Source: Paenibacillus camerounensis
Lineage (GTDB): Bacteria; Bacillota; Bacilli; Paenibacillales; Paenibacillaceae
Length of the DNA stretch: 64,000 nucleotides
NCBI RefSeq assembly: GCF_000723885.1
Contig: NZ_CCDG010000018.1
Span: forward strand, 1 to 64,000
Reading direction: 5' to 3'
A program made the position numbers and the translations under genes. Under the pieces are notes generated by a model that saw only the letters and a program-made list of their open reading frames with translations, did no database searches and was not told where the DNA came from. Below are positions 36,604 through 48,172 of this stretch, piece by piece (position 1 is the stretch's first letter; each line of letters opens with the position of its first letter).

Positions 36604-37378
36604 GCCTGTCATAGTAGGTGTCGCATAGCTTAAATTCGCTGTCCTTGTAAAAGCAGCCCCGGTCCTCCATCGCCCCGCGCACCGACATTCTGGCCAGGTC
36701 TATCATATTATGATCCAGGCTGAGATGTGCCAGATATGTCCGTTTGGTCCGTCCGGTCAGAATCTCACTCAGAGCTGCACCGGCCGCCTCATTGGACAGA
36801 TGGCCCATATCACCGAGAATCCGCCGCTTCGTATTCCACGGGTAACGCCCCATCCGCAGCATCTCGATATCATGATTGGCTTCAAGCACCAGCACGTCTG
36901 AGCCCTCGAGCGCCATCCTCACCTTATCGCTGACATACCCAAGGTCTGTTGCTACGCACAGCTTCTCATTCCCGTCATAAAAGTTATAGCCTACCGGCTC
37001 CGCTGCATCATGAGAGATTGCAAAGGACTCTACTCTCATACTGCCAAAATCACGGTGCGTACCGGTCTCCAGAATAATCCGGTTATGCTCGGCAATGTTG
37101 CCGATTCCCTTTTCTATTGCTCCCCAGGTCTTGGTATTGGCGTAGATCGGCAGATCATATTTACGCGCTACCGCCCCCAGCCCTTTGATATGGTCAGAAT
37201 GCTCGTGTGTGACTAATATTCCGTCTATATCCCTGCCTGTAAGCTCACGCACCGCCAGCAGCTCATCGATCCGCTTGGCGCTGAACCCCGCATCTATCAT
37301 CAGTGTTGTTTCCCCGTTGCGTACCACTGTCGCATTGCCGGTAGAACCGCTGGACAGCACTGTAAATGAAATTCCCAT
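36572..37378 (-). CDS. walJ: WalJ/YycJ metallo-beta-lactamase-fold exonuclease
   Basis: 268 aa. THEHSDHIKGL (HxHxDH) gives the two-metal site. It is last in the wal operon. In Bacillus it is linked to DNA-replication and mismatch-repair nuclease activity and to cell-division timing. The ATG at 37378 has GAGGGAG upstream; the longer reading is a non-family extension. Confidence 0.9.
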   Translation of the reverse strand: MGISFTVLSSGSTGNATVVRNGETTLMIDAGFSAKRIDELLAVRELTGRDIDGILVTHEHSDHIKGLGAVARKYDLPIYANTKTWGAIEKGIGNIAEHNRIILETGTHRDFGSMRVESFAISHDAAEPVGYNFYDGNEKLCVATDLGYVSDKVRMALEGSDVLVLEANHDIEMLRMGRYPWNTKRRILGDMGHLSNEAAGAALSEILTGRTKRTYLAHLSLDHNMIDLARMSVRGAMEDRGCFYKDSEFKLCDTYYDRPTPWDKVSQP

Positions 37379-37392
37379 CTCTCCTGCTCCCT

Positions 37393-38148
37393 CTACTCTG
37401 TTGTCTTCGGACTGATTATGTCCGCGCTGATGGCGTCTACGTAGTACGCACTGCCATCCTCCAGCCAGAACCTCCACATGGGCGAAGCCACCTGGCTCTC
37501 GGAATTGAATACTTCCCCGTAATAGCCCAGTTCAATCTCCTTCACTACCGCATCCGCCGGAAAATATTTCTCGATCAGGCTGCTTAGCGCCTGGGATGCG
37601 GGAAGCACCTTCTGCACATCCCCATTCCCGCTTTCGCCAGAAGGCGGTGCTACAATTTCAATCTTCGAATAGCGGTAAGCAACGATTTTTTGGTTGCTGT
37701 TAATCAGCTCCAGCCTTACCCGGAACAAGGAGTACTTCTGATCTACCAGCGGATGAAGGACGAATTTGCCAACCTCGCTCTCCTGGGAGTCAAAACGGTA
37801 ATTCGCAATATCCGGAATCTGTCCCTGCAGCGCACTGCTGAGCTCTGAGAACGAGGAATACATCAGCCCGCTGTCCACCGGCTCAGTCAGCAGTACCGGC
37901 GGAGCGTCCTGCTCTTCGCCGGAGTAGATATAGGTGATATCAGGCAGCTGCGGCGTAGCCGCCGGAATCGGGCTGAGCACCCGGATGCCCTTCTGCTCCA
38001 TAACCGCCTGCGTCTCTGCCGAGAGGGAAGTAAAGTCCAGGCTGGCGCTGGCCTGATCGCGCAGATCCATCCACAGCTGATAGCACAGCAGCAGATTCAA
38101 TACCAGAAAAGCGAATATCAGCACACTTTTTGCTCTGCCCCAGTCCAT
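37393..38148 (-). CDS. walI: WalI/YycI regulator of WalK
   Basis: 251 aa. One N-terminal membrane helix (about 7-26), then an extracellular YycI domain. With WalH it restrains the WalK kinase by membrane contact. ATG start with AAGGAGGG ahead. It lies between walH and walJ with short gaps, as in other Bacillales. Confidence 0.9.
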   Translation of the reverse strand: MDWGRAKSVLIFAFLVLNLLLCYQLWMDLRDQASASLDFTSLSAETQAVMEQKGIRVLSPIPAATPQLPDITYIYSGEEQDAPPVLLTEPVDSGLMYSSFSELSSALQGQIPDIANYRFDSQESEVGKFVLHPLVDQKYSLFRVRLELINSNQKIVAYRYSKIEIVAPPSGESGNGDVQKVLPASQALSSLIEKYFPADAVVKEIELGYYGEVFNSESQVASPMWRFWLEDGSAYYVDAISADIISPKTTE

Positions 38149-38189
38149 ACTTTCCCTCCTTGTTGTTTCGCGAGACTCTATTATACCGC

Positions 38190-39467
38190 CTAGCTGACCG
38201 TAAGCACACTTCCATCATTTAGGGTTACCCGCCATACCGGCGTAAGGCGCAGGGTGTCCCTCTGCAATACCGGAATATAGGCCGGAATAAGATCCTTAAC
38301 TGCAGATCCGGAGCTGATCTGGGCAAGCTTGGCTTTCAGCTCATCTCCGCCGGGAAGCTCTACGATTCGTTTTACTGCCTGCTCATCCTCCATATACATC
38401 AGCGAGCGCTCATAGGAGGAGACTGTACCCTGCTGCAGCTCCAGGTTAATAACCCCGTACTGCAGCTGCGGCCGGCTCATAATCGGGTAAGAGCCGTAAT
38501 ACTGCTGGAAGGATACCTTGCGTTCCTGCTTCTCCTCTTCCGTGGAGGCCAGCCGGTAGGTCCCGTTCCAGCCTCCATGCTCATTAACAAATTCAACGGC
38601 CTCCAGCGCATCCTTGGCAGGCGTGCTCTCTCCGGCCGGCAGGGCCGCAGGGTCGCTGTAGCTCATCCAATTCAGCTCCTGATCCACCTGGAGGCTGCGC
38701 TTGCTGTCGGTATAGATTTTGGAGCCGTCTTTTTCCGGAATATACCGGGTGCTTCCTGCGTCAAAGAAAAGATTGCTCTGCATCTGTTCAATGGTATACA
38801 TTCCCGAAGGGATTTCAGCCTCAACCGCGTCCAGCTTCTCTTCAGGCACATAGTAATTGCCGTTCACCACCGTATATGGCGTCCAGTTCACACCGAAATC
38901 AACATGCTGCTGCACGTCCTGTACGGTAAGATCCGCTTTGGCCGCCTCATACACAATGTCTCCTCTGGTGCTGAAAAAAACGGCATGCGCCTTGGAGTCA
39001 TTTTTGACATTATAAATCCAGACCCGGTCGATGCTCTCTCCCTCGAACAGCGAATCCGGTGACAGCTGCATCACCCGCTGCAGCAGGGTTACCGGAATGC
39101 CTGCACCGAAGCTGAGCTCAATGCCGGCATTCTCGCTGCGGATTTTGTCCCAGTCGAAGTCCTCTACCGGGCGCCGCTGAAAGCTTTCAAAGCTGCGTCC
39201 CTTGAGACGGTTAAAGATCAGCTCATAAAAGGTCGAGTCCGGATAGAACAGCGTGTGCCTGCCCCCGCCCATATGAATAATCATCCGGTCAGGATAGAGC
39301 AGGTTCTCGACTTTTTCCTTAGGGCCCATATTATCTGTTTTTACATAAAGGTCCTCAGACTTTACCGCAGAATCGCTGCCCGGCAGCCGGTAGATCAGAT
39401 AATAGCTTTCTATCAGGCTTCCGGCTACCAGAATGGCAAGAATCCAAGTCTTTAGTTTCTCTTTCAT
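38190..39467 (-). CDS. walH: WalH/YycH regulator of WalK
   Basis: 425 aa. One N-terminal membrane helix (about 7-27) and a long extracellular YycH region with the family tail WRVTLNDGSVLTVS. Partner of WalI. Overlaps the walK stop by 4 bp, with GGAGGGAG ahead, so the genes are translationally coupled. Confidence 0.9.
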   Translation of the reverse strand: MKEKLKTWILAILVAGSLIESYYLIYRLPGSDSAVKSEDLYVKTDNMGPKEKVENLLYPDRMIIHMGGGRHTLFYPDSTFYELIFNRLKGRSFESFQRRPVEDFDWDKIRSENAGIELSFGAGIPVTLLQRVMQLSPDSLFEGESIDRVWIYNVKNDSKAHAVFFSTRGDIVYEAAKADLTVQDVQQHVDFGVNWTPYTVVNGNYYVPEEKLDAVEAEIPSGMYTIEQMQSNLFFDAGSTRYIPEKDGSKIYTDSKRSLQVDQELNWMSYSDPAALPAGESTPAKDALEAVEFVNEHGGWNGTYRLASTEEEKQERKVSFQQYYGSYPIMSRPQLQYGVINLELQQGTVSSYERSLMYMEDEQAVKRIVELPGGDELKAKLAQISSGSAVKDLIPAYIPVLQRDTLRLTPVWRVTLNDGSVLTVS

Positions 39468-41302
39468 CCTTCACTCCCTCCTTGCTGATGCAGCAGAGGC
39501 AGCGTAAATGTCACTAAAGAGCCCTCGTTAAGCTCCGACTGCAGGGAAATAGAGCCGCCATGCGCTTTGACAATTTCCCGGGCAATGGACAGTCCGAGAC
39601 CTGTGCCCCCCATGTTGCGTGAACGGGCCTTGTCCACCCGGTAGAAGCGTTCAAAGATACGCTCTATATCCTTCTTCGGAATCCCGATCCCCGAATCACG
39701 GACGGAGACGGCCAGCATTCCTTCTTCACTTTTGACAGCCTGCAGGCTGATTGTGCCGCCCTCCGGCGTATATTTCAGCGCATTGGAGACCAGATTGCCC
39801 AGCACCTGATCTATCTGGTCACGGTCCAGCCAGGCCATGGCGACCTCCTTATGCACAATTGTATTGATATGAATCCGCTTCTGGCGGATCTGAAACGAGA
39901 AGCGGTCAGCAACATCCTCCAGCATCTCAGAGATATCAGTCTGCTGGATACGCAGGCTTGATTCCTTCGAGTCGAGCCGCGACAGATGCAGCAGATCGGT
40001 GACCAGCCGGATCATCCGCTCGGTCTCATTGCGGATGACGCCGACGAACCGTACAGCCAGCTGCTGGTCATCCAGCGCCCCGTCATCCAGTGCCTCCACG
40101 TAGCTCTTAATCGTCGTAAGCGGAGTCCGCAGCTCATGCGAGACGTTGGCTACGAACTCGCGCCGCGATTCCTCCAGATTCTCCTGCTCGGTAACATCCT
40201 GCAGTACAGCAATCGTTCCGGAAATCCCGCCGCCCTCCCGGCGGTGGATCGGAGTAAACGTCACCCGTACTATGTTCGGATCTCCGCCGCCCATCGGCGA
40301 CAGATGAATGAGCGCCGACTGGGCGTTGCCCTCCGCCAGTGAGCCTGTCTGCTCATGATCCAGACCGAGCAGCTCGTCAAGCGGTGCGCCCTCCGGCAAC
40401 GGTCCTTCCGCACCCAGCATATCAGCAGCACGGGTGTTCATCAGAATAACCATGCCGCTCTCGTCGGTAGCTACTACACCGTCACTCATATTGGTCAGAA
40501 TAGAGGCAAGCTTCTCCTTCTCTTCCTCATTCTGCGACAAGGCCTCCCTTAACCGGCCTGTCATGTAGTTGAAGGCCTGGCTCAGCTGTCCGATCTCATC
40601 ATTGCCGAATTCCGGCATCTTGCGGTGAAACTTGCCTTCGGCAAGCGCAGTCGCATGCCGGGTCATCTCCTTGATCGGATGGGTAATGGTATGGGCCAGA
40701 ATGACGCATAACACCGCCGTCAGCGCCAGGGCAAGCAGCAGCCCCGAAAGAAATACGCTGTTGATCCGGCTCATAGTGGCATAGAGATCCTTCATATCAG
40801 CGGCAATATAGATCGCTCCAACTACCTTATCACCGGAGAGCACAGGCTTCGCTACTACTTTCTTGCGCACATTGTCATCGGCAATAATATATTCCTCGTT
40901 GTCACTAATACCCTGCAGTGCGCGGCTGACCACGGTCTGGGTATTGCGCTGCCCGACATAATCATTCTGGGAAGGAACCGAAGTTGTAATGATCTTTCCG
41001 CTCGCATCCAGCACCTGAATCTCCGCGCCGTTAATATAGAGATTGTTGACCATGCCGCGCAGGCTCTCTACTGCGGTCTCTTCATCTGCCGTTCCGGTTT
41101 CGCTGCCAAGCTTGTCTGCGGTCAGTATAGACAGCATCTCAGCCCGCGCCTTCAGATCCTTGGTGAAATTATCGGTCAGGGAATTCTTCATCGAGCTGAC
41201 AAAATAAACCCCGATCAGCTGCATCGCCACCAGGATCAGCAGGACATAGATGATAGTCAGCCTGGCCTGAATCGTCCGGAAAAAGGACAGCCCTTTCTTC
41301 AT
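39464..41302 (-). CDS. walK: Sensor histidine kinase WalK
   Basis: 612 aa. Two membrane helices (about 14-36 and 182-204) flank an extracellular sensor domain. HAMP, PAS and HisKA follow, with the phosphorylated H389 (SHELRTPL), and then an ATPase domain with GTGLGLSI. Essential controller of cell-wall metabolism. The ATG at 41302 overlaps the walR stop; a GTG one codon earlier is possible. Confidence 0.95.
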   Translation of the reverse strand: MKKGLSFFRTIQARLTIIYVLLILVAMQLIGVYFVSSMKNSLTDNFTKDLKARAEMLSILTADKLGSETGTADEETAVESLRGMVNNLYINGAEIQVLDASGKIITTSVPSQNDYVGQRNTQTVVSRALQGISDNEEYIIADDNVRKKVVAKPVLSGDKVVGAIYIAADMKDLYATMSRINSVFLSGLLLALALTAVLCVILAHTITHPIKEMTRHATALAEGKFHRKMPEFGNDEIGQLSQAFNYMTGRLREALSQNEEEKEKLASILTNMSDGVVATDESGMVILMNTRAADMLGAEGPLPEGAPLDELLGLDHEQTGSLAEGNAQSALIHLSPMGGGDPNIVRVTFTPIHRREGGGISGTIAVLQDVTEQENLEESRREFVANVSHELRTPLTTIKSYVEALDDGALDDQQLAVRFVGVIRNETERMIRLVTDLLHLSRLDSKESSLRIQQTDISEMLEDVADRFSFQIRQKRIHINTIVHKEVAMAWLDRDQIDQVLGNLVSNALKYTPEGGTISLQAVKSEEGMLAVSVRDSGIGIPKKDIERIFERFYRVDKARSRNMGGTGLGLSIAREIVKAHGGSISLQSELNEGSLVTFTLPLLHQQGGSEG

Positions 41303-42033
41303 CACAGGCCCCCGCTTTTGGGGCTGTGCATCAAATAGCCGAGCCCGCGCCGGGTGAAGATATATTCCGGCTTACTTGGATTCTCCTCAATTTTCTCTCT
41401 CAGCCGCCGGATCGTGACATCCACGGTCCGCACGTCACCGAAATATTCAAATCCCCATACCGCCTGCAGAAGATGCTCCCGTGTCATCACTTTGCCCGCG
41501 TGACGGATCATATAATAGAGCAGCTCATATTCACGGTGGGTCAGATCCAGCGGCTCGCCGTCCTTATAAACCATGTACATATCGGTATCGACGAATAACC
41601 CGAAATGATGAACGCCCTGCTTGCTCTCCGCTGTATCGCTCAACGGACCTGAAGATACCGGCTTATGCTGCCGCCGCATCTGCGCCTTGACTCTGGCCAG
41701 CAGCTCACGCGTGCTGAAGGGCTTGGTCACATAATCATCGGCACCAAGCTCCAGACCCAGCACCTTATCAATCTCCCCGTCCTTGGCGGTCAGCATGATG
41801 ATCGGAATATCGAGATGGGCCTGGCGTACCTCACGGCATACATCCATTCCGTCCTTGCCGGGAAGCATCAGATCGAGCAGCATCAGATCAGGGCGTTTGG
41901 ATAGCGCAAGCTCCACTGCACTGTTGCCGTCAAAAGCGCAGATTACCTCATAGCCTTCTTTTTCTAAATTGAACTTCAAAATATCAGCAATAGGCTGTTC
42001 ATCGTCAACTACCAGGATCGTTCCCATCTGCAT
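41302..42033 (-). CDS. walR: Response regulator WalR
   Basis: 243 aa. Receiver domain with D10, D11 and phospho-acceptor D54, and a C-terminal OmpR-type winged helix ending RRGLGYLMH. First gene of walRKHIJ and the transcriptional arm of the pathway; it binds TGTWAH direct repeats in known species. ATG start with AAAGGTGA upstream. Confidence 0.96.
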   Translation of the reverse strand: MQMGTILVVDDEQPIADILKFNLEKEGYEVICAFDGNSAVELALSKRPDLMLLDLMLPGKDGMDVCREVRQAHLDIPIIMLTAKDGEIDKVLGLELGADDYVTKPFSTRELLARVKAQMRRQHKPVSSGPLSDTAESKQGVHHFGLFVDTDMYMVYKDGEPLDLTHREYELLYYMIRHAGKVMTREHLLQAVWGFEYFGDVRTVDVTIRRLREKIEENPSKPEYIFTRRGLGYLMHSPKSGGL

Positions 42034-42127
42034 ATGCTCAGCTTCACCTTTCTCGCCATACTTTTCATTGATTCCTTTATTTTAACATACCTGTCCTGGC
42101 GCCACACCCTGCCTCGGCTAAATATAA

Positions 42128-42154
42128 AGCCGCCCGAAAAGGTTTCGGACGGCT
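42128..42154 (-). terminator. Terminator between the M23 gene and walR
   Basis: AGCCGCCCGAAA pairs with TTTCGGACGGCT with one mismatch, and a T-rich run follows on the minus strand. Confidence 0.7.
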
Positions 42155-42170
42155 GGACAGTAAGAATGAA

Positions 42171-43718
42171 TTATTTCAGATATTTCAACGGATTAACAGC
42201 AGTACCGTTCTTTCGGATTTCAAAATGCAGGTGGGTACCGGTCGAACGCCCTGTATTGCCCATAATCCCGATTTTGCCTCCCTGCTCAAGCCGCTGTCCC
42301 ACAGATACAGCAATGCTGCGCAGATGCCCGTAATAGGTTACGTACCCGTTCTTGTGATCAACAATAACGACATTGCCGTATCCGCTCTGCACACCGGCAA
42401 AGGTTACTGTACCGGCATCAGCAGCTTTAATCGTGCGGTTGCCGGATACAAGATCGACGCCTTTATGGGCACGTCCCCAACGTTCGCCGAAGCTGCTGGA
42501 TAATGTTGCACCGCTGACCGGCCAGGCAAACATTCCTGTTCCCTCACCGACAACCTTGGTACCCTGATAGACGACCTCCGGCAGCGAAGCCTGCAGCACC
42601 GTCTGTCCCAGCCACTCTTCCTTAACCACCAGGCCGTTCTCCTTTGTTAACCGGTACTGCATTTCTTTAAGCCCGGTCTGGCCCGGACGTACAACCTTCC
42701 GCTTGCCTGCAGCCAGCTGATCGCTAGTACGCACAATAACCTCAGGCTCAGTAACCATCTGCTCAGTTACCTGTTCAACGGTTACAACGGTAAGCTCCGG
42801 CTGCGGCACGGTAAGCTGCAGCTCATCCCCGATCTGCAGGGTAAGCTCTTTGACCGAAGGGTTATTCTTGAAAATATCTGCCTGCGTAATACTGAAGCGT
42901 GTAGCAATTCCTGAAACTGTGTCACCTTCCTGAACGGTATAGACCAGCGGCTCTTCCTTGCCTTCAGTCAGTGCCTTAACCGCTTCCTCTACCGTGAGTA
43001 CCTTATTAGGGTCCGCCTTAACGGGGACAATCGTTACGTCTTCCTCAATGGAAGCTGATTCTGCCTGTCCCGCACTAGTCGAAGCTGCTGCCTTACTGGT
43101 TGCTGCCGTTCTCTTCAGCTGTGCACCTGCTGGCTCTGACGCCTCCGGCAGATAATGAGCCTTCACACCCTCCAGGACGGCAGCTGCAGTCTCCTGATCC
43201 TTCACGATACCGATAGATTTGCCGTCGACAGTCAATTGTACGCCGATCGCGTAGGCCTTGAGCATGCCATCCAGCTTGTCCAGTGTGGCTGTACTATCCA
43301 CCTCAGGCTTGTAAGCTGACTCCTCTTCGGTAGTAATACCGTCTGTCTGCAGGATCATGACCGAATCGGGATACTTGGTCTGATATTCCTCCTGTTTCTG
43401 ATCAAACAGCTGATTCAGCTCGGCTTGCTGGCTGATCTTTCCGATCTCTTCGCCCTTCACCAGTACCTTGTAATAAGTTACCGTATGTCCGGCTACATAC
43501 TTCTTCTCTGCCCCGATCAGGAAAGCAGACAAAAGCACAAGCCCGGCAGATGCCGTAATCCAGGAACGCCGTAATCTCCGCGGCTTGAGCTCCTGATGAA
43601 AGACATTAGCTTCGCCGGAGGCACGAATGCCCTGTTGACTCTCTGCACCAGATCCTGCGGAGGCTTCATCGCTGCCCCGCAGCTTCCCCATCCGGCGCAT
43701 GAACTTAAATCCCTTCAT
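42171..43718 (-). CDS. LysM-G5-M23 cell-wall endopeptidase
   Basis: 515 aa. One membrane helix (about 55-70), a LysM peptidoglycan-binding domain (about 260-305), a G5 domain (about 310-388) and an M23 metallopeptidase domain (395-515). The zinc site is HKGVD and HLHFE. It cuts peptidoglycan cross-links outside the cell. The ATG at 43718 has AAAGGGAG; the longer ORF is an extension without a site. Its position beside walR suggests WalR control, unproven. Confidence 0.9.
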   Translation of the reverse strand: MKGFKFMRRMGKLRGSDEASAGSGAESQQGIRASGEANVFHQELKPRRLRRSWITASAGLVLLSAFLIGAEKKYVAGHTVTYYKVLVKGEEIGKISQQAELNQLFDQKQEEYQTKYPDSVMILQTDGITTEEESAYKPEVDSTATLDKLDGMLKAYAIGVQLTVDGKSIGIVKDQETAAAVLEGVKAHYLPEASEPAGAQLKRTAATSKAAASTSAGQAESASIEEDVTIVPVKADPNKVLTVEEAVKALTEGKEEPLVYTVQEGDTVSGIATRFSITQADIFKNNPSVKELTLQIGDELQLTVPQPELTVVTVEQVTEQMVTEPEVIVRTSDQLAAGKRKVVRPGQTGLKEMQYRLTKENGLVVKEEWLGQTVLQASLPEVVYQGTKVVGEGTGMFAWPVSGATLSSSFGERWGRAHKGVDLVSGNRTIKAADAGTVTFAGVQSGYGNVVIVDHKNGYVTYYGHLRSIAVSVGQRLEQGGKIGIMGNTGRSTGTHLHFEIRKNGTAVNPLKYLK

Positions 43719-44057
43719 GAAACTCTCCCTTTCAATCCGCCCATTCAGTCCGCTCATAGAAAGCGGCCAAGCTTGTTATGCGACCCCTTTTATATATTCT
43801 GCTGCATCCATTTCTCTATTTGCGTTAGTGTGAATGATCTATGTTGTCGGTTATAAATAATGCCTAAAAACTTAAGCTTTTTGTCCCTGAAAAGGTTACA
43901 AAAAATTAACCCCTTCTAGTCCTTTTTTACTGTAACATAGCCGGGAGAAAAATTTCAACTTTGTGTACATGGCAAAACCCGCGTTTATCGCGGGTTTTTA
44001 TTGATAAAATGCGGTTTAAACATCTTCCCTGTGTCCAAAAAGTGACAATTTTCATTA
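43719..44057. other. Intergenic stretch upstream of the M23 gene
   Basis: About 340 bases. It holds the 5' region of the M23 gene and the hairpin terminator listed separately. I found no convincing WalR site (two TGTWAH copies 5 bp apart) and no gene. Confidence 0.45.
43974..44000. terminator. Terminator, 7-bp GC stem
   Basis: ACCCGCG pairs with CGCGGGT. T-runs occur on both strands, stronger on plus. It follows the gene at 44058-44693. Confidence 0.65.
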
Positions 44058-44693
44058 TTATGGATTGCTGTCCGTTTCCGGTGTAAGCATTTTCATTAGA
44101 AGCTCATATTCATCCTGATTTACGTATTTGGCAATAACCTCCTGTATTTCCTTAACCTCTGTTTCTGTTAAGCCATCCTCCATAGCTGTAGAGATTGCCT
44201 GCATCTCCTCCTGCGGCAGCTTGGTCATCAGGATATTAAAGATACCTACTTTATCCGCTTCCGGTATGTTATCCTTCATTTCATTCATGTCACCTGGAGT
44301 CATTACAAGCTGCCCGTCCCGTTTGCTTGTATCCGTATCCTCTTCAGCCGCCGGCTGTCCCATAACAGCTAATGCATCCTCAGGCACCTTCTCTTCTACA
44401 GGCTTGTCACTGTCCTGAGCAGGAGTACCTTCCCTGTTCTCTCCGCCGCCATCATCTGCAGCAGGCTCCTTAGTCTTGTCAGCGGTACCGCCGGAGTCCG
44501 TTTTTGTATTCATTCCGGTCAGACTTTTGACAAACCCGCCGATGCCCGGCGCCGGGCCGTCCAGCTTAATATCAAAGCTTGCCAGAACAGACTGAATATA
44601 GGTATTCACTACAAAAGCAGTGGTCAATACCGAAAGTGCACTGGCCAGTACAACGATTAGGCATACGCCGATTGCATATTTAACAATTCTCAT
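44058..44693 (-). CDS. Hypothetical membrane-anchored protein next to purA
   Basis: 211 aa, unrecognised. One N-terminal membrane helix (about 5-28), an acidic, disordered middle rich in D, E, P and G (60-140), and a short helical C-terminal region (150-205). Tail probably outside the cell. The ATG at 44693 is preferred, with GGAG 8 bases ahead. Confidence 0.65.
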   Translation of the reverse strand: MRIVKYAIGVCLIVVLASALSVLTTAFVVNTYIQSVLASFDIKLDGPAPGIGGFVKSLTGMNTKTDSGGTADKTKEPAADDGGGENREGTPAQDSDKPVEEKVPEDALAVMGQPAAEEDTDTSKRDGQLVMTPGDMNEMKDNIPEADKVGIFNILMTKLPQEEMQAISTAMEDGLTETEVKEIQEVIAKYVNQDEYELLMKMLTPETDSNP

Positions 44694-44822
44694 CTTCATC
44701 TCTCCCTTGCACGCTGTCATTTCCAGTATTGACCATAAAATGCACCGGGAAACATGCACCAGAGGGTCAGTGAAGGCTTAACTGGAGATGCTGCACCTGC
44801 ATAGAGCAGAGTCGATGTACGC

Positions 44823-44847
44823 AAAAAAGACCCCGTAGGGGTCTTTT
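44823..44847 (-). terminator. Terminator of purA
   Basis: AAAAGACCCC pairs perfectly with GGGGTCTTTT around a 3-base loop. A T-run follows on the minus strand. Confidence 0.85.
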
Positions 44848-44861
44848 CGTATATCAGCTTA

Positions 44862-46292
<1,431 letters not shown>

Positions 46293-46302
46293 TTAAAGTC
46301 AA

Positions 46303-46343
46303 ATAAAAACGAACGATCACACAATGAAATGTATGATCGTTCG
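46303..46343 (-). terminator. Terminator of the rplI-dnaB unit
   Basis: CGAACGATC (46310-46318) pairs with GATCGTTCG (46335-46343), with TTTTTATTT following on the minus strand. Confidence 0.8.
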
Positions 46344-46362
46344 GATATTGTGCTTAATTTGC

Positions 46363-47724
46363 CTAACCTGCAAACGGTTCGGCGTGTGCCCGCTCGTAGT
46401 TGACGAACTTGTTAAAGTTCTTCAGGAATACAAGCTCTACCGTGCCTACCGGGCCGTTACGCTGCTTGGCAATAATAATTTCGATAATATTCTTCTTCTC
46501 CGTGTCCTGGTTATAGTAGTCATCACGGTACAGGAAGGCTACGATATCGGCATCCTGCTCAATCGAACCGGATTCACGAAGGTCACTCATCATCGGACGC
46601 TTATCCTGACGCTGCTCCACACCGCGGCTGAGCTGGGAGAGGGCAATAACCGGAACATCCAGCTCACGGGCGATCTGCTTCAGGGTACGGGATATTTCAG
46701 AGACCTCCTGCTGGCGGTTCTCGCCTGCCTTACCGCGGCCCTGAATCAGCTGCAGGTAATCGATGACGATCATGCCAAGGCCTTTTTCCTTCTTCAGCCT
46801 GCGGCATTTCGCGCGGATGTCCGTAACTGTAATCCCGGGGGTATCATCAATGTAAATTTCCGACTCGCCCAGGGCCTGTATGCCCATCGTCAGCTTCGAC
46901 CAGTCATCATCATTCTTGAACTCACCGGTACGCATAATATTCGCATCCAGATTAGCTTCAGCACAGATCATACGCTGGACCAGCTGCGCCGCCGACATTT
47001 CCAGACTGAAAATCGCAACAGTCTCTTTGGCCCGGACCGCTACATTCTGGCATATATTCAGTGCAAATGCCGTCTTGCCGACAGAAGGACGCGCAGCAAC
47101 GATAATCAGGTCATTGCGCTGAAAGCCGTTGGTCATATGGTCAAGGTCAACGAAGCCGCTTGGAATCCCCGAGGTACCGCCTTTATTCTGATGGAGCAGC
47201 TCCACCCGGTCAAATACCTCCATTACTACATCGCGGATAGCAATGAAGCCGCTGCCGCTGCGCCGGTTGGAGATTTCCAGGATGCGCCGCTCGGCATCGC
47301 TCAGCATGATGCCTACATCCTCGCCGCCGGTATAGCCCTCGCTGACAATCTGAGTCGCTGTACGGATAAGCCGCCGCAGCATCGCCTTTTCTTCGATGAT
47401 CTGTGCATAATAGTCCACATTGGCTGCAGTCGGCACTGCATGGGCCAGCTTAGCCAAATAGCTGACACCGCCGATATCCTCAAGCTCTCCCTTATCCTGA
47501 AGCCGGGAGGTCAGTGTAATCAGGTCAATCGGCTGGCTCTCTTCTCCGAGCTGCACCATCGCCTCAAAGATCATCTGATGCGGTTTGTCGTAGAAGTCTT
47601 CGGTGTTCACCCGCTCCATCGCGGTAATCAGCGCTTCATCATTCAGCAGAACAGCACCTAGTACAGCCTGCTCCGCTTCCAGGTTCTGCGGGGGAATCCG
47701 ATCGAAAAAGAGATCTCCGCCCAT
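46363..47724 (-). CDS. dnaB: Replicative DNA helicase
   Basis: 453 aa. The N-terminal helical domain (about 10-115) binds primase; the RecA-type motor has Walker A ARPSVGKTAF (211-220) and Walker B MIVIDYLQL. Hexameric helicase at the replication fork (DnaC in Bacillus naming). ATG start with GGAGGAG ahead; starts 1 bp after rplI. Confidence 0.96.
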   Translation of the reverse strand: MGGDLFFDRIPPQNLEAEQAVLGAVLLNDEALITAMERVNTEDFYDKPHQMIFEAMVQLGEESQPIDLITLTSRLQDKGELEDIGGVSYLAKLAHAVPTAANVDYYAQIIEEKAMLRRLIRTATQIVSEGYTGGEDVGIMLSDAERRILEISNRRSGSGFIAIRDVVMEVFDRVELLHQNKGGTSGIPSGFVDLDHMTNGFQRNDLIIVAARPSVGKTAFALNICQNVAVRAKETVAIFSLEMSAAQLVQRMICAEANLDANIMRTGEFKNDDDWSKLTMGIQALGESEIYIDDTPGITVTDIRAKCRRLKKEKGLGMIVIDYLQLIQGRGKAGENRQQEVSEISRTLKQIARELDVPVIALSQLSRGVEQRQDKRPMMSDLRESGSIEQDADIVAFLYRDDYYNQDTEKKNIIEIIIAKQRNGPVGTVELVFLKNFNKFVNYERAHAEPFAG

Positions 47725-47725
47725 T

Positions 47726-48172
47726 CTACTCCTCCGTTACCTGAACCGTGAGGTTAGCCTTTACTTCAGTATGCAGCTTCACATGAATCTGGAATTTGCC
47801 GACATGGCGGATCGGATCACTCAGCTCAATCTTGCGTTTATCAATAACGATGCCCTGTGTAGCCGCCAGTGTCTCAGCAATCTGCTTGCTGGTAATTGCC
47901 CCGAACAGACGGCCGCCTTCACCTGATTTCGCTTTCAGCGTCAAGGTCAGCTCGTCCAGCTTCTTGCCCAGCTGTACAGCTTCCTCTTTCTCCTGCTCCT
48001 TCTTGCGCAGCTCAGCAGCAGCCTGGTTCTCCAGTGTCTTTACATTACCGTCGGTAGCCGGACGCACGAGTCCGCGCGGCAGCAGGAAGTTTGTTGCATA
48101 GCCTTCTGATACCTCTTTAACCTGTCCCTTTTTGCCTTGACCCTTAACATCCTTTAAGAAAATGACCTTCAT
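47726..48172 (-). CDS. rplI: Ribosomal protein bL9
   Basis: 148 aa. N-terminal domain starts [16 protein letters not shown], then a long connecting helix and the C-terminal domain. Large-subunit protein near the L1 stalk. It overlaps the gdpP stop by 4 bp and is followed 1 bp later by dnaB. Confidence 0.97.
   Translation of the reverse strand: MKVIFLKDVKGQGKKGQVKEVSEGYATNFLLPRGLVRPATDGNVKTLENQAAAELRKKEQEKEEAVQLGKKLDELTLTLKAKSGEGGRLFGAITSKQIAETLAATQGIVIDKRKIELSDPIRHVGKFQIHVKLHTEVKANLTVQVTEE

Noticed and set aside
43719..43960. WalR operator upstream of the M23 peptidase
   Set aside because: Only single TGTAAC-like hexamers occur, not two copies 5 bp apart.
46324..47661. 445-aa plus-strand frame
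   Set aside because: Antisense shadow of dnaB, which has clear motifs and a ribosome site.
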